A stretch of 64,000 bases of DNA from Oscheius dolichura (GCA_932521035.1 OW051495.1:7440001-7504000); one strand, 5' to 3'. Shown: positions 23,159 through 34,502, counted from the stretch's first letter. Program-made: numbers and translations. Notes: a model not told the origin generated them from the letters alone.

Positions 23159-26100
23159 ATGTTCCTGATCTCCCTACTCTTCTTTCCGTTTACTGTAGCA
23201 GACATCCCTGTGCATCCTATCTTTTTGGAGAATTCAACCTATAACAAGCTCTTGTCGCCATACGATGCGTTGAGATATAATGTTACCGTATTCTTGAAAC
23301 CGCATCATATTGTACTGGTCTCCTTGGTAAGTTCTTGGCTCCTTTCTGGGATAATTTTCTGTTTTTCAGAATGAAAACAATCAAGCGGCAACTTATTTGG
23401 TGTTTATGAACTATGTAAGCTTTTCTTTGTGTTAAAAAAATAAACAGTATACCGTACTCACCCGTAAGTATAAAGCGGCTTCCATAAGCGCGCTTCATCG
23501 AACATCGAAACACGTCTTTCTGCTATTTTCTATAATTTTTTCCTTATTTTGCTCCTTTTTTTACCGTACCTTTGTTGTAAAAAACGGCTGTAAAACCAGA
23601 AAAGTAGGAAAAAATTGAAAGGAATGGTGAAATTTGATAGAAAATGGGGGCGATATTGTATTGGAGCATAATTACTGGACGTGCAACTTTTATTCAAAGG
23701 ATTACGATATTTCTCTCTGATATAAATGCGTAATTTCCAGTCCTGGATAGATCCCCGTCTCGCCTATGATCCTGTCCACTTATCCACCTCGTATATTGTC
23801 ATTCCGAACAATTTAATCTGGTTGCCATGGATCAATTGCTGGAATTGTGCTTATGTCACCAATTTTGAGCATAACAAAGAATATGGGGATACAGAGATTG
23901 CTCCAGATGGGAGAGTTAGTGCCTCTATTCGAACCAGACTCGACACTATCTGTCAGTGTGATCTCAGTTAGTCTACAATTACCGTAACCTATAATGGCTC
24001 CACTTTTCTAGCCGCCTTCCCCTTCGATGTCCAATTCTGTAGCATCTATCTCGACGGTGGGTTGACTTTAGAGGATAAACAACACTTCGACCCGGTCTTT
24101 AACCAGGATCCCTCTACCATCTGGGTAAAGTTTCACCTGTGTCAGCTGTAAAGAAGGGAAGAGTTCAGGGTACGGCGGAGTGGTCCATTTCGTACTATTC
24201 GACTCTTATTGGTCCCGCGGTGACTGGCCTCAAAGTCACTTACAAACTGATCCGAAAACCTCAGTTCTACGTGACTTTCCTCATCCTACCAGCGTTTATC
24301 ATTACCTCCTCCTGTCTGGCCTGTTTGACCCTTCCGTCTTCATTGGGACCTAGTGAAAAGGTAAAAGACAGGAAGAATAGGGAGGATGGAAAAATTCCAG
24401 GTCAATTTGGGGATAACCGGCCTCCTTGGGCAGACCTTCCTGTTGAGTTTGATTGTTCAAGAAGTTCCGAGGACTGATAAGCTGCCAATCATTGGTAGGT
24501 ACTAGTACACATCTTTCAAAAGAATTATAATGGTTTGAATTATAATGGTTTGTAGTCTGCAATTTTCCCGCCTGTTCGTAGAAAATAGAATTTTCTTGGC
24601 AAATTGCACGGTACATACGCACATACGCACATACACTGTATATCGCATACATTTGCAAATCACATATTTGTACCTCGCATACGGATTTGGATTTAATTAT
24701 TCTGGCTGTTTCAGTCTATTTCCTTCATGTTTCTATATCAGAAAAATATGGAGAACAACATAGGGTAGGTTTAAAAAAGAAATATCAAAAAACGGTTAAG
24801 GAAAATAGGATTTCTCAATTTGCCTGCCTCTCTGGGCATAGTAGTCACTGAATCTTTATTTTTTGATATTTTTAGCTCTGGTAAACATGTAATTATCATT
24901 AATCAGGACTAAAACTTACCCTAGAAGATTGTTTTGAGCAGTAATAACAACGGCAGCCAGAGTTACAAACAGTTAATGCATATTTATTGAGGGAGAATCG
25001 TATTTCTGCTAATGCCTACGTTTATATCCTTCTAATTGATAGAATATATATTCTATTTAATATATTGGATCATATTTATGTAGAATTATACCTCAGAAAG
25101 GTAAAAAATAAAAGCAAAAAGGTAAAACAGGCAAAAAAATCGAACCCAAGCGAAAAGTTTTGTAATCGAGCATCAATCCATTCAGCTACCTATGCTTTCT
25201 TACCCGAGCTTTTTAGAAAATAGACATGCAATTTTTTTCATTTCTGCACAACAACTTTTGCCATTCTTTCTCCTACTGCCACCAAATCTACCATTATATT
25301 CATTTGTATTGTTATGTTTCTGGGTCAAAAAGTTGTGAGGAAGAAGCCTGGACAGGTTAGAAGGCATGAAATGAAGAAAAACTGAAGTTATACCCATAAA
25401 ACGAATTCAGTTCGGTGCGCATCACTTCTCCTGTCTCAAATCAAATCGTGTGACATTCTTTTCACTCTTTTCTACGGTTTTACCGTTGATTAGGACCTAA
25501 ACTTGCCCTAGAAGATAAGTATCGTTTAGAATAACATTTACAAAAAAAGTTCTGACGGTTGGCAGGTCGCAATTCCATTTTTTCTCATCCATTTTCTCAT
25601 TTTATTCAGTTCATTTGATTCTGATATTGCTATTGCTTCTATGTTTTCTATACACATAAGAGCATGTTATGTACAGTTTACAACCCTTACGAAAAGAAAA
25701 TTGAGAAACAATGAACCTAATTATTATATTGCAAGTCTCTTGCGCATTTCGTCATTAGTTCATTTGTATTGTTTGATGCATTGCTTTCTCTTGTTGTTTT
25801 ATTATTTCATTCATGCTTTCTATCGTTTGTAATTGATATTTTATTATTTTTATTTGTACAAGCGTATAGAAGAAGGGGTGGATTGAACAGCCAGAACTCT
25901 CCCCAAGATCCTTGACGAATCTCCAAGTAAGCTTGAATTCATCGATTATTCTTTTGTTTAGACATTATCTATTATTACCGATGCTTATTCTATCTAATGT
26001 TGCTATTTATATGTTGAATTTTCCCAAATAGAGGCGAAGCTCTGCGCATTTTTTTGCGTTCAGAACTTAGATATTTCCAGGAATGCTCATCCTAGATTGG

Positions 26101-29100
26101 GTTCTATATGTTTGCTATGTCTTATTGAATGTGTTAGTTCTGTAGTATGTGCTGTGTAGTTTAGAATAGAAAAGCAGCCTAGATTATTCGCTGAGATTTC
26201 TTCCTCTTTCTCAAACTAACTCTTTCAAATTTATTTTTTTAACCTTTTTTTAGAGATGTCAAATCAGTCTGATGTTTATGATGTGGAAGAGAAATCAAAA
26301 TTCTTTGAAGTCGATTTTACTCTCACGCCAGCTTTTATTATAGCTGAAATATTTCTAAAAAGGTTAGCTGGCTTACTATGATTTAACAGATAATAGAAAC
26401 CAATATGCCCGTTCTAATTCTCATATAAAAGAAATTCCTTTTCAACAAGACAAAGTTTCAAATATTTTCTACATTATTCGAAAACCAGCCATTGCGGATA
26501 TTGGATGTGTTTCTCTGGATTCCTACTCACCATGGTCAAAGAAGAACAGTAAGCGATGTTTTATATCTAGTCTATTTCTTTTCAGATACTTCTACAGTAT
26601 GCTTCTATTACTGCCTATCGGAAACAGGCCAGCAAATCTGCACAGTCAGAAGTAAGGCGGCTGCTTTTGAATCGAACAGTCCATTCATCTTAATGGCATC
26701 CAGAACTAAACACCCTGATAACTCAAATTTCAAGCGAACAGTACGTTTATTTTTATATATTTTTTTATGTTTTTATTTATAGATATACAGTTTTTACAAG
26801 CAAGATGAAATCTACAGCGGAATAATATGTGCCGATGTCTGCATTTCTTTCGAATACAATGGTGGCTATATTCCTATGAGAAAAGTTCACGGGAACGCTA
26901 AACACTTTGCTGAAGTAACCGATCGCATGAGCACAAAAGTTGTAGAGGAAGCAAGGGAATTAGTACTTTCAAAGAAACCGAAGGAAGTTGCCCAGATATT
27001 GAGCAAAAAATATGATTGCAATTTTAATAGACAACAGGTGATATACTTTGATTGTTATTTCCTTATTTGTTATTAGGTGTACAATGCCAAGAGAACAACA
27101 GAAGCCAGCAGGGAGCCATGTGGCATTACGGAAAAGGATGACGTTGACACGTTTAAGAGAAGTATAATTGATAACGGATGGTTAGTATTTACTTACTCAC
27201 GGCCATGTTCAAAAAACGGAGTAAGTTTTATTGCTAAATCGTATTTATTCTGTTTAGATTTTGTTCGAAGACAATGTCTTTCTTGTGATTAATCCCACGA
27301 CGCTTTCACTTTTGATTAAACAAATGCCAAACGAGCAACAATGTGAAGTTTTAAAAGAGCAAGCATTTTCAATTGCTGAGATTCTCACTATCAACCGCTA
27401 TGATCTTCTAAGTTAGTTGACATATTTTCGAACTGTTTTTTAGGTGAATTTGAATTTGACACAAAGAATAGAAGAGGAGCAATATATCTCGATTTCACTT
27501 TTTCACTCTGTCGTTTTCAAGTTGGTTTAATCAGTTTTGAAATGGCAACAATGAGGTATAATCTTGATATAATTCACTTTTTATATGTAAATTTAGACGT
27601 ACGCCAACAAGGAAGGCACCATTATTAATTGCAGGATACATTTTGGTTCAAAAACCTGATACGGATTCAATGAAGTGGGCTTCTTCTAAATTTAGTGATC
27701 TCATTGAAAAGGAACGTGCGTCAGCTCGGCTGTCAGCTATAGTCACAGATAAAGAAGAATGTCTTAAATTTTTTAAAGAGGTATAGTTGCATATTCTAAA
27801 CGTTAATTTTATTCCAGGGTATAATATTTAATAAATGCCAACGACTCTTATGCGCGGCTCATTTGTTTGATAATTTGCGATCTCGTTTAAATGATGATAT
27901 TGCTAAACGAATTTACGGACGTTTATTTGGTACCGGAACTAACCATAGAATATTAGGTATAGTCGTTTGCCTAAAACTTATTTTTGTAGGCTTACTGGAC
28001 GAAGTTTACTCGATTGACATATTTAATACGAATTGGGCTCTATTTCTAGATACAATACCGCTTGATGAAAGCAGCAAACACTGGTAAGAAAAAATGTTGT
28101 TATTGATAATGCTAGTTCCAGGTTGTTAAATCTATCAACGAATTTGTTTCATTATTACGGATTGAAAGCACGTATTTGTGGTGGATTTAGTTATTATCCC
28201 GCTACCACAAACCTTATGGAGAACAAAAATTTATTGTTGAAACGAGAGCTAGGTAAAAAGAAAATGTCTATTCAACGATTATTTTCTAAACTTGTTGCGA
28301 ACGACAAAGGTATGTGTAGCCAAGTTTTATTATTTCTCTTTAGCTCAAGAAAACTCCCTACTGATGGCTATATTCGGACAATGCTGTGACTTCTTTCCTG
28401 TTTCAAAGGGAGTATCCACATTAGAAGCAAGAAAAATGACAAAGTTAGAAAAAGAAAATCTAGCAGAAGAATTTGGTCTTGGGCCTGTTTACAAAAGAGA
28501 GAGGGATAAACGTCCTGATGGCATCCCCGAATGGATCTTTCATGGTAATCTTTCTTTTCTCTGCTAAACTCTTATTTAGGAAGATCATCTTTGTCAAAGC
28601 AGAAATTGATAAAAGACGCCGAAGCGCTATCTGTAACTATCAATGACGAATTAGCTATAACAATTACAAATGATATGAAATCCACTGTACTGTCTGTGTC
28701 TACGCACCTGTTTAAATGCTATGCTTGTGATGCGATAATTTGTGAACATAAGTAAGGTAGACTGGTTCCTTTTACCTTTTTATAGATTAGCGGTACTAAT
28801 GAATGCGGACGACGATGGAAAGACGTCGTTACTGGACTTACTTCAGTCCGACTTTGAAACTTTAGATAGCCTGTATCAGCGGAAGTTGAATCTTCAAATC
28901 AATAAGGAAGGTGAAAAGAAAAATTACAAAGGACGACGAGGATCAAAGAAGAGTGCCGTAGTTAGAAAAGAAAGGCAACCAATAGGAGCGTACGTTTTAT
29001 ACATCTCTAAGTTAAACATTTTTGTTTCAGTGATCAGAGGCTTCACAATTTTAGTTTTGAGCGAGAATCGATTACAGCCTCATCGGAGGATTACAGTTCC

Positions 29101-31294
29101 CGAGATGCTTCACCTTACATTTATCGATTTCTATAGTTTTTGTGTTTTTGTTATACTCAGTTGTTTTGTTATTGTTATGTTTTGTGATATAAAAATGTTC
29201 TCATTACAAAAAATAGGAAGAGATGGTAATTCAATGGAGTTACAACCCACCGACACCCACAACTTCTTTTGTAGATGATATTCTAACTTGTAGTCATTTT
29301 CTAAGGTATGTTTACGTCCTAACAAACGTTTAAAACATAAAATTATCTCAAGGAAAGTCAATGAATTGAGAATTAGAATGCTACGGGGATGGGGAGGTAA
29401 AGTAACGATATTTTCGATTTTTCTCTGAAATTCTTTCCTCTTGATGCCAATAATCTACAGGATGTCATTTTATATATACTACTATAAGTCAGGAATACAC
29501 AAAATATAACAAAAACAAAAGGAAATAAGAAAGTTCTTGAGTAACTGCGAATGTCACCCTGCCAACCGTCAGAACTTTTTTTGTAAATGTTATTCTAAAC
29601 GATACTTATCTTCTAGGGCAAGTTTAGGTCCTAATCAACGGTAAAACCGTAGAAAAGAGTGAAAAGAATGTCACACGATTTGATTTGAGACAGGAGAAGT
29701 GATGCGCACCGAACTGAATTCGTTTTATGGGTATAACTTCAGTTTTTCTTCATTTCATGCCTTCTAACCTGTCCAGGCTTCTTCCTCACAACTTTTTGAC
29801 CCAGAAACATAACAATACAAATGAATATAATGGTAGATTTGGTGGCAGTAGGAGAAAGAATGGCAAAAGTTGTTGTGCAGAAATGAAAAAAATTGCATGT
29901 CTATTTTCTAAAAAGCTCGGGTAAGAAAGCATAGGTAGCTGAATGGATTGATGCTCGATTACAAAACTTTTCGCTTGGGTTCGATTTTTTTGCCTGTTTT
30001 ACCTTTTTGCTTTTATTTTTTACCTTTCTGAGGTATAATTCTACATAAATATGATCCAATATATTAAATAGAATATATATTCTATCAATTAGAAGGATAT
30101 AAACGTAGGCATTAGCAGAAATACGATTCTCCCTCAATAAATATGCATTAACTGTTTGTAACTCTGGCTGCCGTTGTTATTACTGCTCAAAACAATCTTC
30201 TAGGGTAAGTTTTAGTCCTGATTAATGATAATTACATGTTTACCAGAGCTAAAAATATCAAAAAATAAAGATTCAGTGACTACTATGCCCAGAGAGGCAG
30301 GCAAATTGAGAAATCCTATTTTCCTTAACCGTTTTTTGATATTTCTTTTTTAAACCTACCCTATGTTGTTCTCCATATTTTTCTGATATAGAAACATGAA
30401 GGAAATAGACTGAAACAGCCAGAATAATTAAATCCAAATCCGTATGCGAGGTACAAATATGTGATTTGCAAATGTATGCGATATACAGTGTATGTGCGTA
30501 TGTGCGTATGTACCGTGCAATTTGCCAATTTTCTTCGCAGACATCCAAACTACAAACCTTCCTAATTCGATGGGATTATATGATCCACATCGGGTAATTT
30601 CTTTTTTGAGATTTCAAAGAATAACGAGAGAAAAAGTGCCACAGGTGCTCCGTGGGGTTGTGATGATTTGGAAACATCCTCCTTGTTAGAGAACCGAGGT
30701 GAATCCAACAGGCTCGTTCTAGGCGGGTATCTGGCCCATTTGTCATTTCTTTCGACTGTTTGGCCACTGTTTACTGGGTTCCAAGTTTCCGGGAAGAGAA
30801 CTGCTCATCTTCAAAGTTGTGGAGGTGTTTCAAATGGGCTAGAAAATGGTTGGGCCTCTGGAAATAATTTTGGAAGCTGAAACGAGTTTCGGGGCATCTG
30901 GCCTTTAACAGGGTGCAGTGGGGATAGATTTTAGGGGGATACCTCCTGGAGAATGGAGAGCAAGGAGTCTCTCTTCGGCACATACAAAATAGCTGTTCAT
31001 GTTCCCCCTATTCAGGTCTCTGGATCCTAATTCAGATGATTTTCTGTATCCTGGCTATGGCTGCCATTTATATCGTGGAGAAAATTAAACAGCGGTTCGT
31101 TTCCTCATTGTCTACCCTTTCAACAGTCCGTGAACCCAGTTTATCTTTTCAGAATTACGAAGAAAGGCTTCCTTCTCCATTATGGTGTGGACATCTGTGC
31201 TTTTGTTGTCATTGTAGGGGCCAATTTCCTCTGCTCCCTGTTTATGTACCTCTATCCCGGAGAATTGACCGAAGATCCTCATCCTGAATTCTGA
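23159..31294 (+). CDS. Cys-loop ligand-gated ion channel subunit, split by a MULE in one intron
   Basis: Pentameric Cys-loop channels are neurotransmitter- or ligand-gated pores. The protein starts with a signal peptide (MFLISLLFFPFTVA) and an extracellular domain. The Cys loop is CQCDL joined to TAFPFDVQFC (13 residues between its cysteines). M1 is FYVTFLILPAFIITSSCLAC (24260-24355). After a 40-bp intron, M2 follows (VNLGITGLLGQTFLLSLIV, then QEVPRTDKLPIIG). The exon at 31016 continues in phase as GLWILIQMIFCILAMAAIYI (M3), and the last exon gives GVDICAFVVIVGANFLCSLF (M4) and ends EDPHPEF, TGA. The M2-M3 intron (24495-31015) contains a complete MULE. Only about 17 residues separate M3 and M4, where eukaryotic subunits usually have 50-200 or more. 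I see no adjacent cysteine pair of alpha-type acetylcholine receptors, so the ligand is unknown. Exon joins around 24060-24135 are uncertain. Confidence 0.8.
24589..24597 (+). repeat. Left 9-bp target-site duplication of the MULE
   Basis: AATTTTCTT directly precedes the element and is repeated at 30527-30535 directly after it. Confidence 0.85.
24598..25566 (+). repeat. Left 969-bp terminal inverted repeat of the MULE
   Basis: It begins GGCAAATTGCACGG and its inner end is TTCTGACGGTTGGCAGG, mirrored at 29558. It contains a tRNA-like sequence on the minus strand near 25136-25196. Confidence 0.9.
25136..25200 (-). repeat. tRNA-like sequence in the left MULE repeat
   Basis: This is the inverted copy of the tRNA-like stretch described at 29929-29990, with the same A-box and B-box matches. 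The acceptor stem does not pair, so it is not a functional tRNA by inspection. Confidence 0.5.
26256..29136 (+). CDS. MULE-type transposase
   Basis: About 13 exons with 40-50-bp introns give a protein of roughly 800 residues. The catalytic-domain hallmarks are YLDFTFSLC (first acidic residue, near 27485), SAIVTDKEECLKFFKE (second, near 27735) and the C..H..N signature LLCAAHLFDNLRSRL near 27845, followed by NLMENKN near 28215 as a candidate third acidic site. Near 28717 the residues CYACDAIICEHK resemble a SWIM zinc finger, typical C-terminal to MULE catalytic domains. The N-terminal half (EKSKFFEVDFTLT ... VVEEARELVLSKKPKEVAQ) is probably a DNA-binding region. The C-terminus is basic (RRGSKKSAVVRKERQ). 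The assembled exons show no stop or frameshift, so the element may be autonomous. The ATG at 26256 follows a TTTTTTAG site, suggesting a 5' leader intron or trans-splicing. Confidence 0.8.
29558..30526 (-). repeat. Right 969-bp terminal inverted repeat of the MULE
   Basis: It starts CCTGCCAACCGTCAGAA and ends CCGTGCAATTTGCC. It is the exact-length inverted counterpart of 24598-25566. Confidence 0.9.
29929..29990 (+). repeat. tRNA-like sequence in the right MULE repeat (A-box and B-box)
   Basis: TAGCTGAATGG (29936-29946) fits the Pol III A-box and GGGTTCGATTT (29977-29987) fits the B-box, at roughly tRNA spacing. The sequence after the B-box is a T-run that cannot pair to the 5' side, so the cloverleaf is incomplete. 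T-runs downstream could act as Pol III terminators. Confidence 0.5.
30527..30535 (+). repeat. Right 9-bp target-site duplication of the MULE
   Basis: AATTTTCTT directly follows the right inverted repeat and matches the left flank exactly. Confidence 0.85.
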
Positions 31295-31754
31295 TTTCAG
31301 TCCAATTCTGATCATTATGGCCCGATCTTCGCACTATTGCAAAAAAACCTTCATATGGAGAAGAAATTTTAACGATCTCCTTTTCTCGTCTTCGTAGGAA
31401 CAAAGTAAAGATAAGCAACTGGTTAAAAGGGAAAAAGGCACTAAAAAGAACGGCTCGCACGTTTGCTGACCTTGCTCAACTGATCAGGGCTGCACGAAAT
31501 CTCTATTTCGACTCCGAAAAACGCGAAATCGGAATCGAAATTTCCGATTTCGATCTCGACTTTCGATCTCGACTTTCGAAATCAACCTTGATTCCCATAT
31601 CGATTTCGGTTCCACTTGAAAAGCCCGATTTCGCGCTACCCTGATATAGATCGGCGTCGATATTGTCGATATGCGATCCGATATCGACATGTCGCCCAGC
31701 CCTGATATCAATGCCACTTTGTTGGATACTGATTTTATTCGAAGAAAGGGGGAA
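31295..31754. other. Ion-channel 3' flank with a TCGA-rich simple repeat
   Basis: Contains the channel gene's 3' flank and a degenerate low-complexity tract at about 31495-31700. No gene is supported. Confidence 0.5.
31495..31700. repeat. Degenerate TCGA-rich simple repeat
   Basis: Variants of ATTTCGA, TCGATCTCGACTTTCGA and CGATATCGA repeat over about 200 bp. Open frames through it on the minus strand read as arginine/serine/aspartate-rich low complexity and are not considered genes. Confidence 0.6.
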
Positions 31755-32089
31755 TGTAGTCATCAATTCCCTCTGCCTGTTGTTGCTGTCTAGCTCGTCC
31801 CTGTTGGCTCGGCTGTTCAATTAGTTAAGGATAGCCCAACCACTTAAGAACAAGACTAGCAGATAGAATGATTTATTAGAGAGATATCTTTGATCACATG
31901 TAGAGACGATGTTAATCTCCCGATAATACCATAGCTAAAGACTTTTAGACAGGCTACCCCTAACACCTCCCCAGTGTATGGGAAGACATTAGAAAGGTAG
32001 CCAAGTCTTTAGAGGTTGTGCAGAGTTCACCCAGCTACATCTCCAGCCTTTTCAGGTCCTGGAGTTCGCTTTTTTATTTGGGGGCTACA
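31755..32089 (-). repeat. Probable 3' LTR of the gypsy element
   Basis: In element orientation the segment begins TGTAGCCCCC and ends GATGACTACA, giving the TG...CA ends and short TGTAG/CTACA inverted repeats of LTRs. It contains AATAAATCATT as a poly(A) signal. A G/A-rich tract (GGGCTGGGGGAGGGGAGAGG) lies about 25 bp upstream as a polypurine tract. No second LTR is in the window, so the ends cannot be confirmed by comparison. Confidence 0.6.
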
Positions 32090-32208
32090 TCTCTGCTAAA
32101 TGACCCCTGCTACCTCTCCCCTCCCCCAGCCCTCAGTTGAGGCTGGTTGGAGCGAAGTTCACAGGTCGTCACGGGGTCCAACTCTTCTGGTTTCAGTGGT
32201 CGGCTTCC

Positions 32209-32773
32209 CTAAAAATTGGAGGAAAAGTTTCCTTTCTCAGGAACCCCTTCCCAGTTGATACCCTGTACAACCATTTTTTCGTCGACTTTATTCAATAAAT
32301 CGACAACAATCTGATCATACAAAGGACGAACTAGACGGTGCCGGTTGTTGGCTTGGTCGTCTGACTGGTGTCGTCGCTTCCAGCGGCCTTGGTGGGCTCG
32401 GCGGTAGCCTTTGCATCTCCGGCAGAGAGGGTGGCGGCCTTGGCGGCCTTTGCCATCAGCTGCTTCTGCTTGGCTTCGTCTCGGGTCTTCTTGATGGCGG
32501 CCGGAATTGAAACGTTCCCGACGCATCGCTGCCTTCGACTTTTTTCCCTGGACTTTGGCCTTTGCGGGCGTCTGAGGGGGAAGAGTCGTCGTAGGCGGTG
32601 ATGGAGTCGGCTGCATTTGAGGCATCTGCGGCATCTGGACTACTGTTATAGTAGACTGGAACGCCACTTACCATAATAGGCACAATATGCACAGCTGGTT
32701 GCTGCATTGGTGGTTGAAAGTAGCCAGGCCATTGGGCAACGTGCTGTTGCTGGGGCTGAGGAGCACCGTACAT
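32209..32773 (-). pseudogene. Extra low-complexity open region between integrase and the LTR
   Basis: Open frames begin MYGAPQPQQQHVAQWPGYFQ and continue Pro/Gln-rich, then Lys/Ala-rich in a different frame (KTRDEAKQKQLMAKAAKAAT ... TTKPTTGTV, TAG). A join by a frameshift or a short intron near 32500-32670 would be needed. It may be a third retroelement ORF or captured host sequence. No domain is recognised. Confidence 0.4.
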
Positions 32774-34259
32774 GCGGAAGAAGACGACCAGTCCATATTG
32801 GAACAGGAGATGAATGTTCTCTCTTCCGCTTCTCGCTTTCTTGTCACTTCGTAATCGGTTTTATCCGATTTCATCCTGTCATTTTCTGACTGAATTCTGA
32901 CGAAATTGACTTTTGCCTTTTTGGCGGGGACTTTACCGTCTCCTGCTTGGAACCTTTTAGGGGCTCTGCGCTCTCTTTGCGACATTTTGATCGGTGCCGG
33001 GGCAATCTTCCTCTCCTTTCTCTGTGGCGTAGAAGGGTTAACTCTCTCAGGTGTCTTCTCTTGAGATCCATTGGAGTTTTCTTTCTCTGGTGTCTTCTTT
33101 TGAAGCACCGGAGGATTTGGGGGAATCTGAGTTTTCGTCGCCGTCTGCTCTTTAGGCTTCCGGCCTAGACGTTGCTCTTCAATTTCCTCCCAGTGGTACC
33201 ATTTCTTTTTCATTTGGTCCACATGAACTTTTCGCTGGCCATGTCCGTAATGGACAATGTAGGCCTTCCGGATTTCTCCAGGACGATGCCCGGGATCCAC
33301 TTGTCTCCATGGTTGAGGAAGTTTCGGATGAACACCTCTTGCCCTATGGTGAACTCAGACTTAGTCTGACTACGGCGATCATGAAATTTTTTCATGTCTG
33401 CCGTGTACTTCGACTCCTGTTCTGGACTCTTGGTCTCTCGAAGGATGTCGAACGCTGTCCTCAGAGGTCTACCCATGAGCATTTCAGCTGGACTCTGTCC
33501 TGTAGCCGGATGCTCGGTGACTCTGTATTGGAACAGCAAGTCATTGACCGCCTGTTCGGTGGTTTTACCGGATTTCCAACCCTTGTACAGCCCATTTTTA
33601 AAGGTCTGTACGAACCGCTCGGCTTCTCCATTGGAGTTTGGATGATACGCCGGGGTCAGGGTTAAAAGAATACCGCGGGATTTGCAGTATTTTTTAAATT
33701 CGCTCGAGGCAAATTGTGGGCCATTGTCCGAAACTATTTGTTCCGGGAGCCCATGAGTGGCAAACACGCTTTGGACCATTTGAATCAGTCTCGAGGCGGT
33801 TGTGGAGTTCATTTTCCGAACTTCCGGCCACTTTGATTTGGCATCAACGATAATGAGCCAATGATCTCCTCCTTTGGATTCAACAAAGTCCATGTGGAGC
33901 CTTTGCCACACCTTATTGGGTGTTTCCCAAGGATGGAGCGGCGTCTTCCTCGGATTATTCGCGAGGGAAGCGCACGTTTCGCAGGATCGAGCCAAATCAG
34001 TGATGGCTTTATCGATACCTGGGTACCAAATTTTTTGTTTGGCTAGGGCTACCATTCTGTTCCTACCATAGTGACTGCTGTGAAGCATTTCCAATGCCTT
34101 CTGGTGGAACTTTTTTGGTAGTATTACCCTAGAATTCCATAACAGGATTCCATTGTGGACTGTCAGCTCGTGACGTTTGTCTCCGATGCTGCGATAGTCC
34201 TTGGGGGTTTTTTCTGGCCATCCCTCCATGACGAAGGTTAGCACTCTGCACGACTCCAA
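32668..34259 (-). pseudogene. Gypsy integrase with C-terminal extension
   Basis: The HHCC zinc region is LHSSHYGRNR ... CETCASLANN (34140-33950). The catalytic core shows all three acidic residues: HMDFVESKG, IVSDNGPQFAS and NSNGEAERFVQTFK. The C-terminal part is Lys/Pro-rich (QEKTPERVNPSTPQRKERK). The domain itself looks intact, but it is separated from the upstream RNase H part by a small insertion causing a frameshift, and the rest of the polyprotein is missing. It is therefore annotated as a remnant. Confidence 0.8.
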
Positions 34260-34502
34260 AATGGGTCCTTCCGGGTTTCTTCAGCCACTTCCTCCTGAGT
34301 CAGGGGAAGGTCTTCCAAACTTTCGTTTTGGAGGGTTGAAGCTGCCACCTCACAGATAACTGTCTCTGTTCTGGGCAATTCCCGGGGATCCGGCAAACGT
34401 GGCAATCCGTCAGCGTTGCCGAATTCAGTGGTCTTTCTATACTCTATATCGAAAGAATAGACCATCAACTTCAGGTCCCAGCGATGCAGTCGCTTGGCTG
34501 CA

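Larger units (their letters stand above)
24598..30526 (+). mobile_element. Complete Mutator-like element (MULE), 5,929 bp
   Basis: The left end GGCAAATTGCACGGTAC and the right end GTACCGTGCAATTTGCC are exact inverted repeats. The element is flanked by a 9-bp direct repeat AATTTTCTT (24589-24597 and 30527-30535), the size expected for MULE insertion. The terminal inverted repeats are each 969 bp and, wherever compared, identical, including a 65-codon open frame present in both. Between them is one multi-exon transposase gene on the plus strand. It lies within the M2-M3 intron of the ion-channel gene in the same orientation. The near-identity of the repeats implies a recent insertion or recent homogenisation. 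Confidence 0.9.

Noticed and set aside
25136-25200. Functional tRNA gene
   Set aside because: A-box and B-box fit, but the acceptor and T-stems do not pair and the sequence is repeated within the transposon ends.
25200-25397. 65-residue ORF present identically at 25200-25397 (minus) and 29727-29924 (plus)
   Set aside because: The identity comes from the transposon's terminal inverted repeats; there is no start context, domain or splice support for a protein.
30492-30767. Possible exons just right of the MULE (for example near 30536-30595)
   Set aside because: They do not encode the expected M3 segment, whereas joining 24494 to 31016 does so in phase; these stretches are treated as intron.
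31484-31820. Two minus-strand ORFs rich in Arg/Ser/Asp
   Set aside because: They are produced by the TCGA-rich simple repeat and the start of the LTR.
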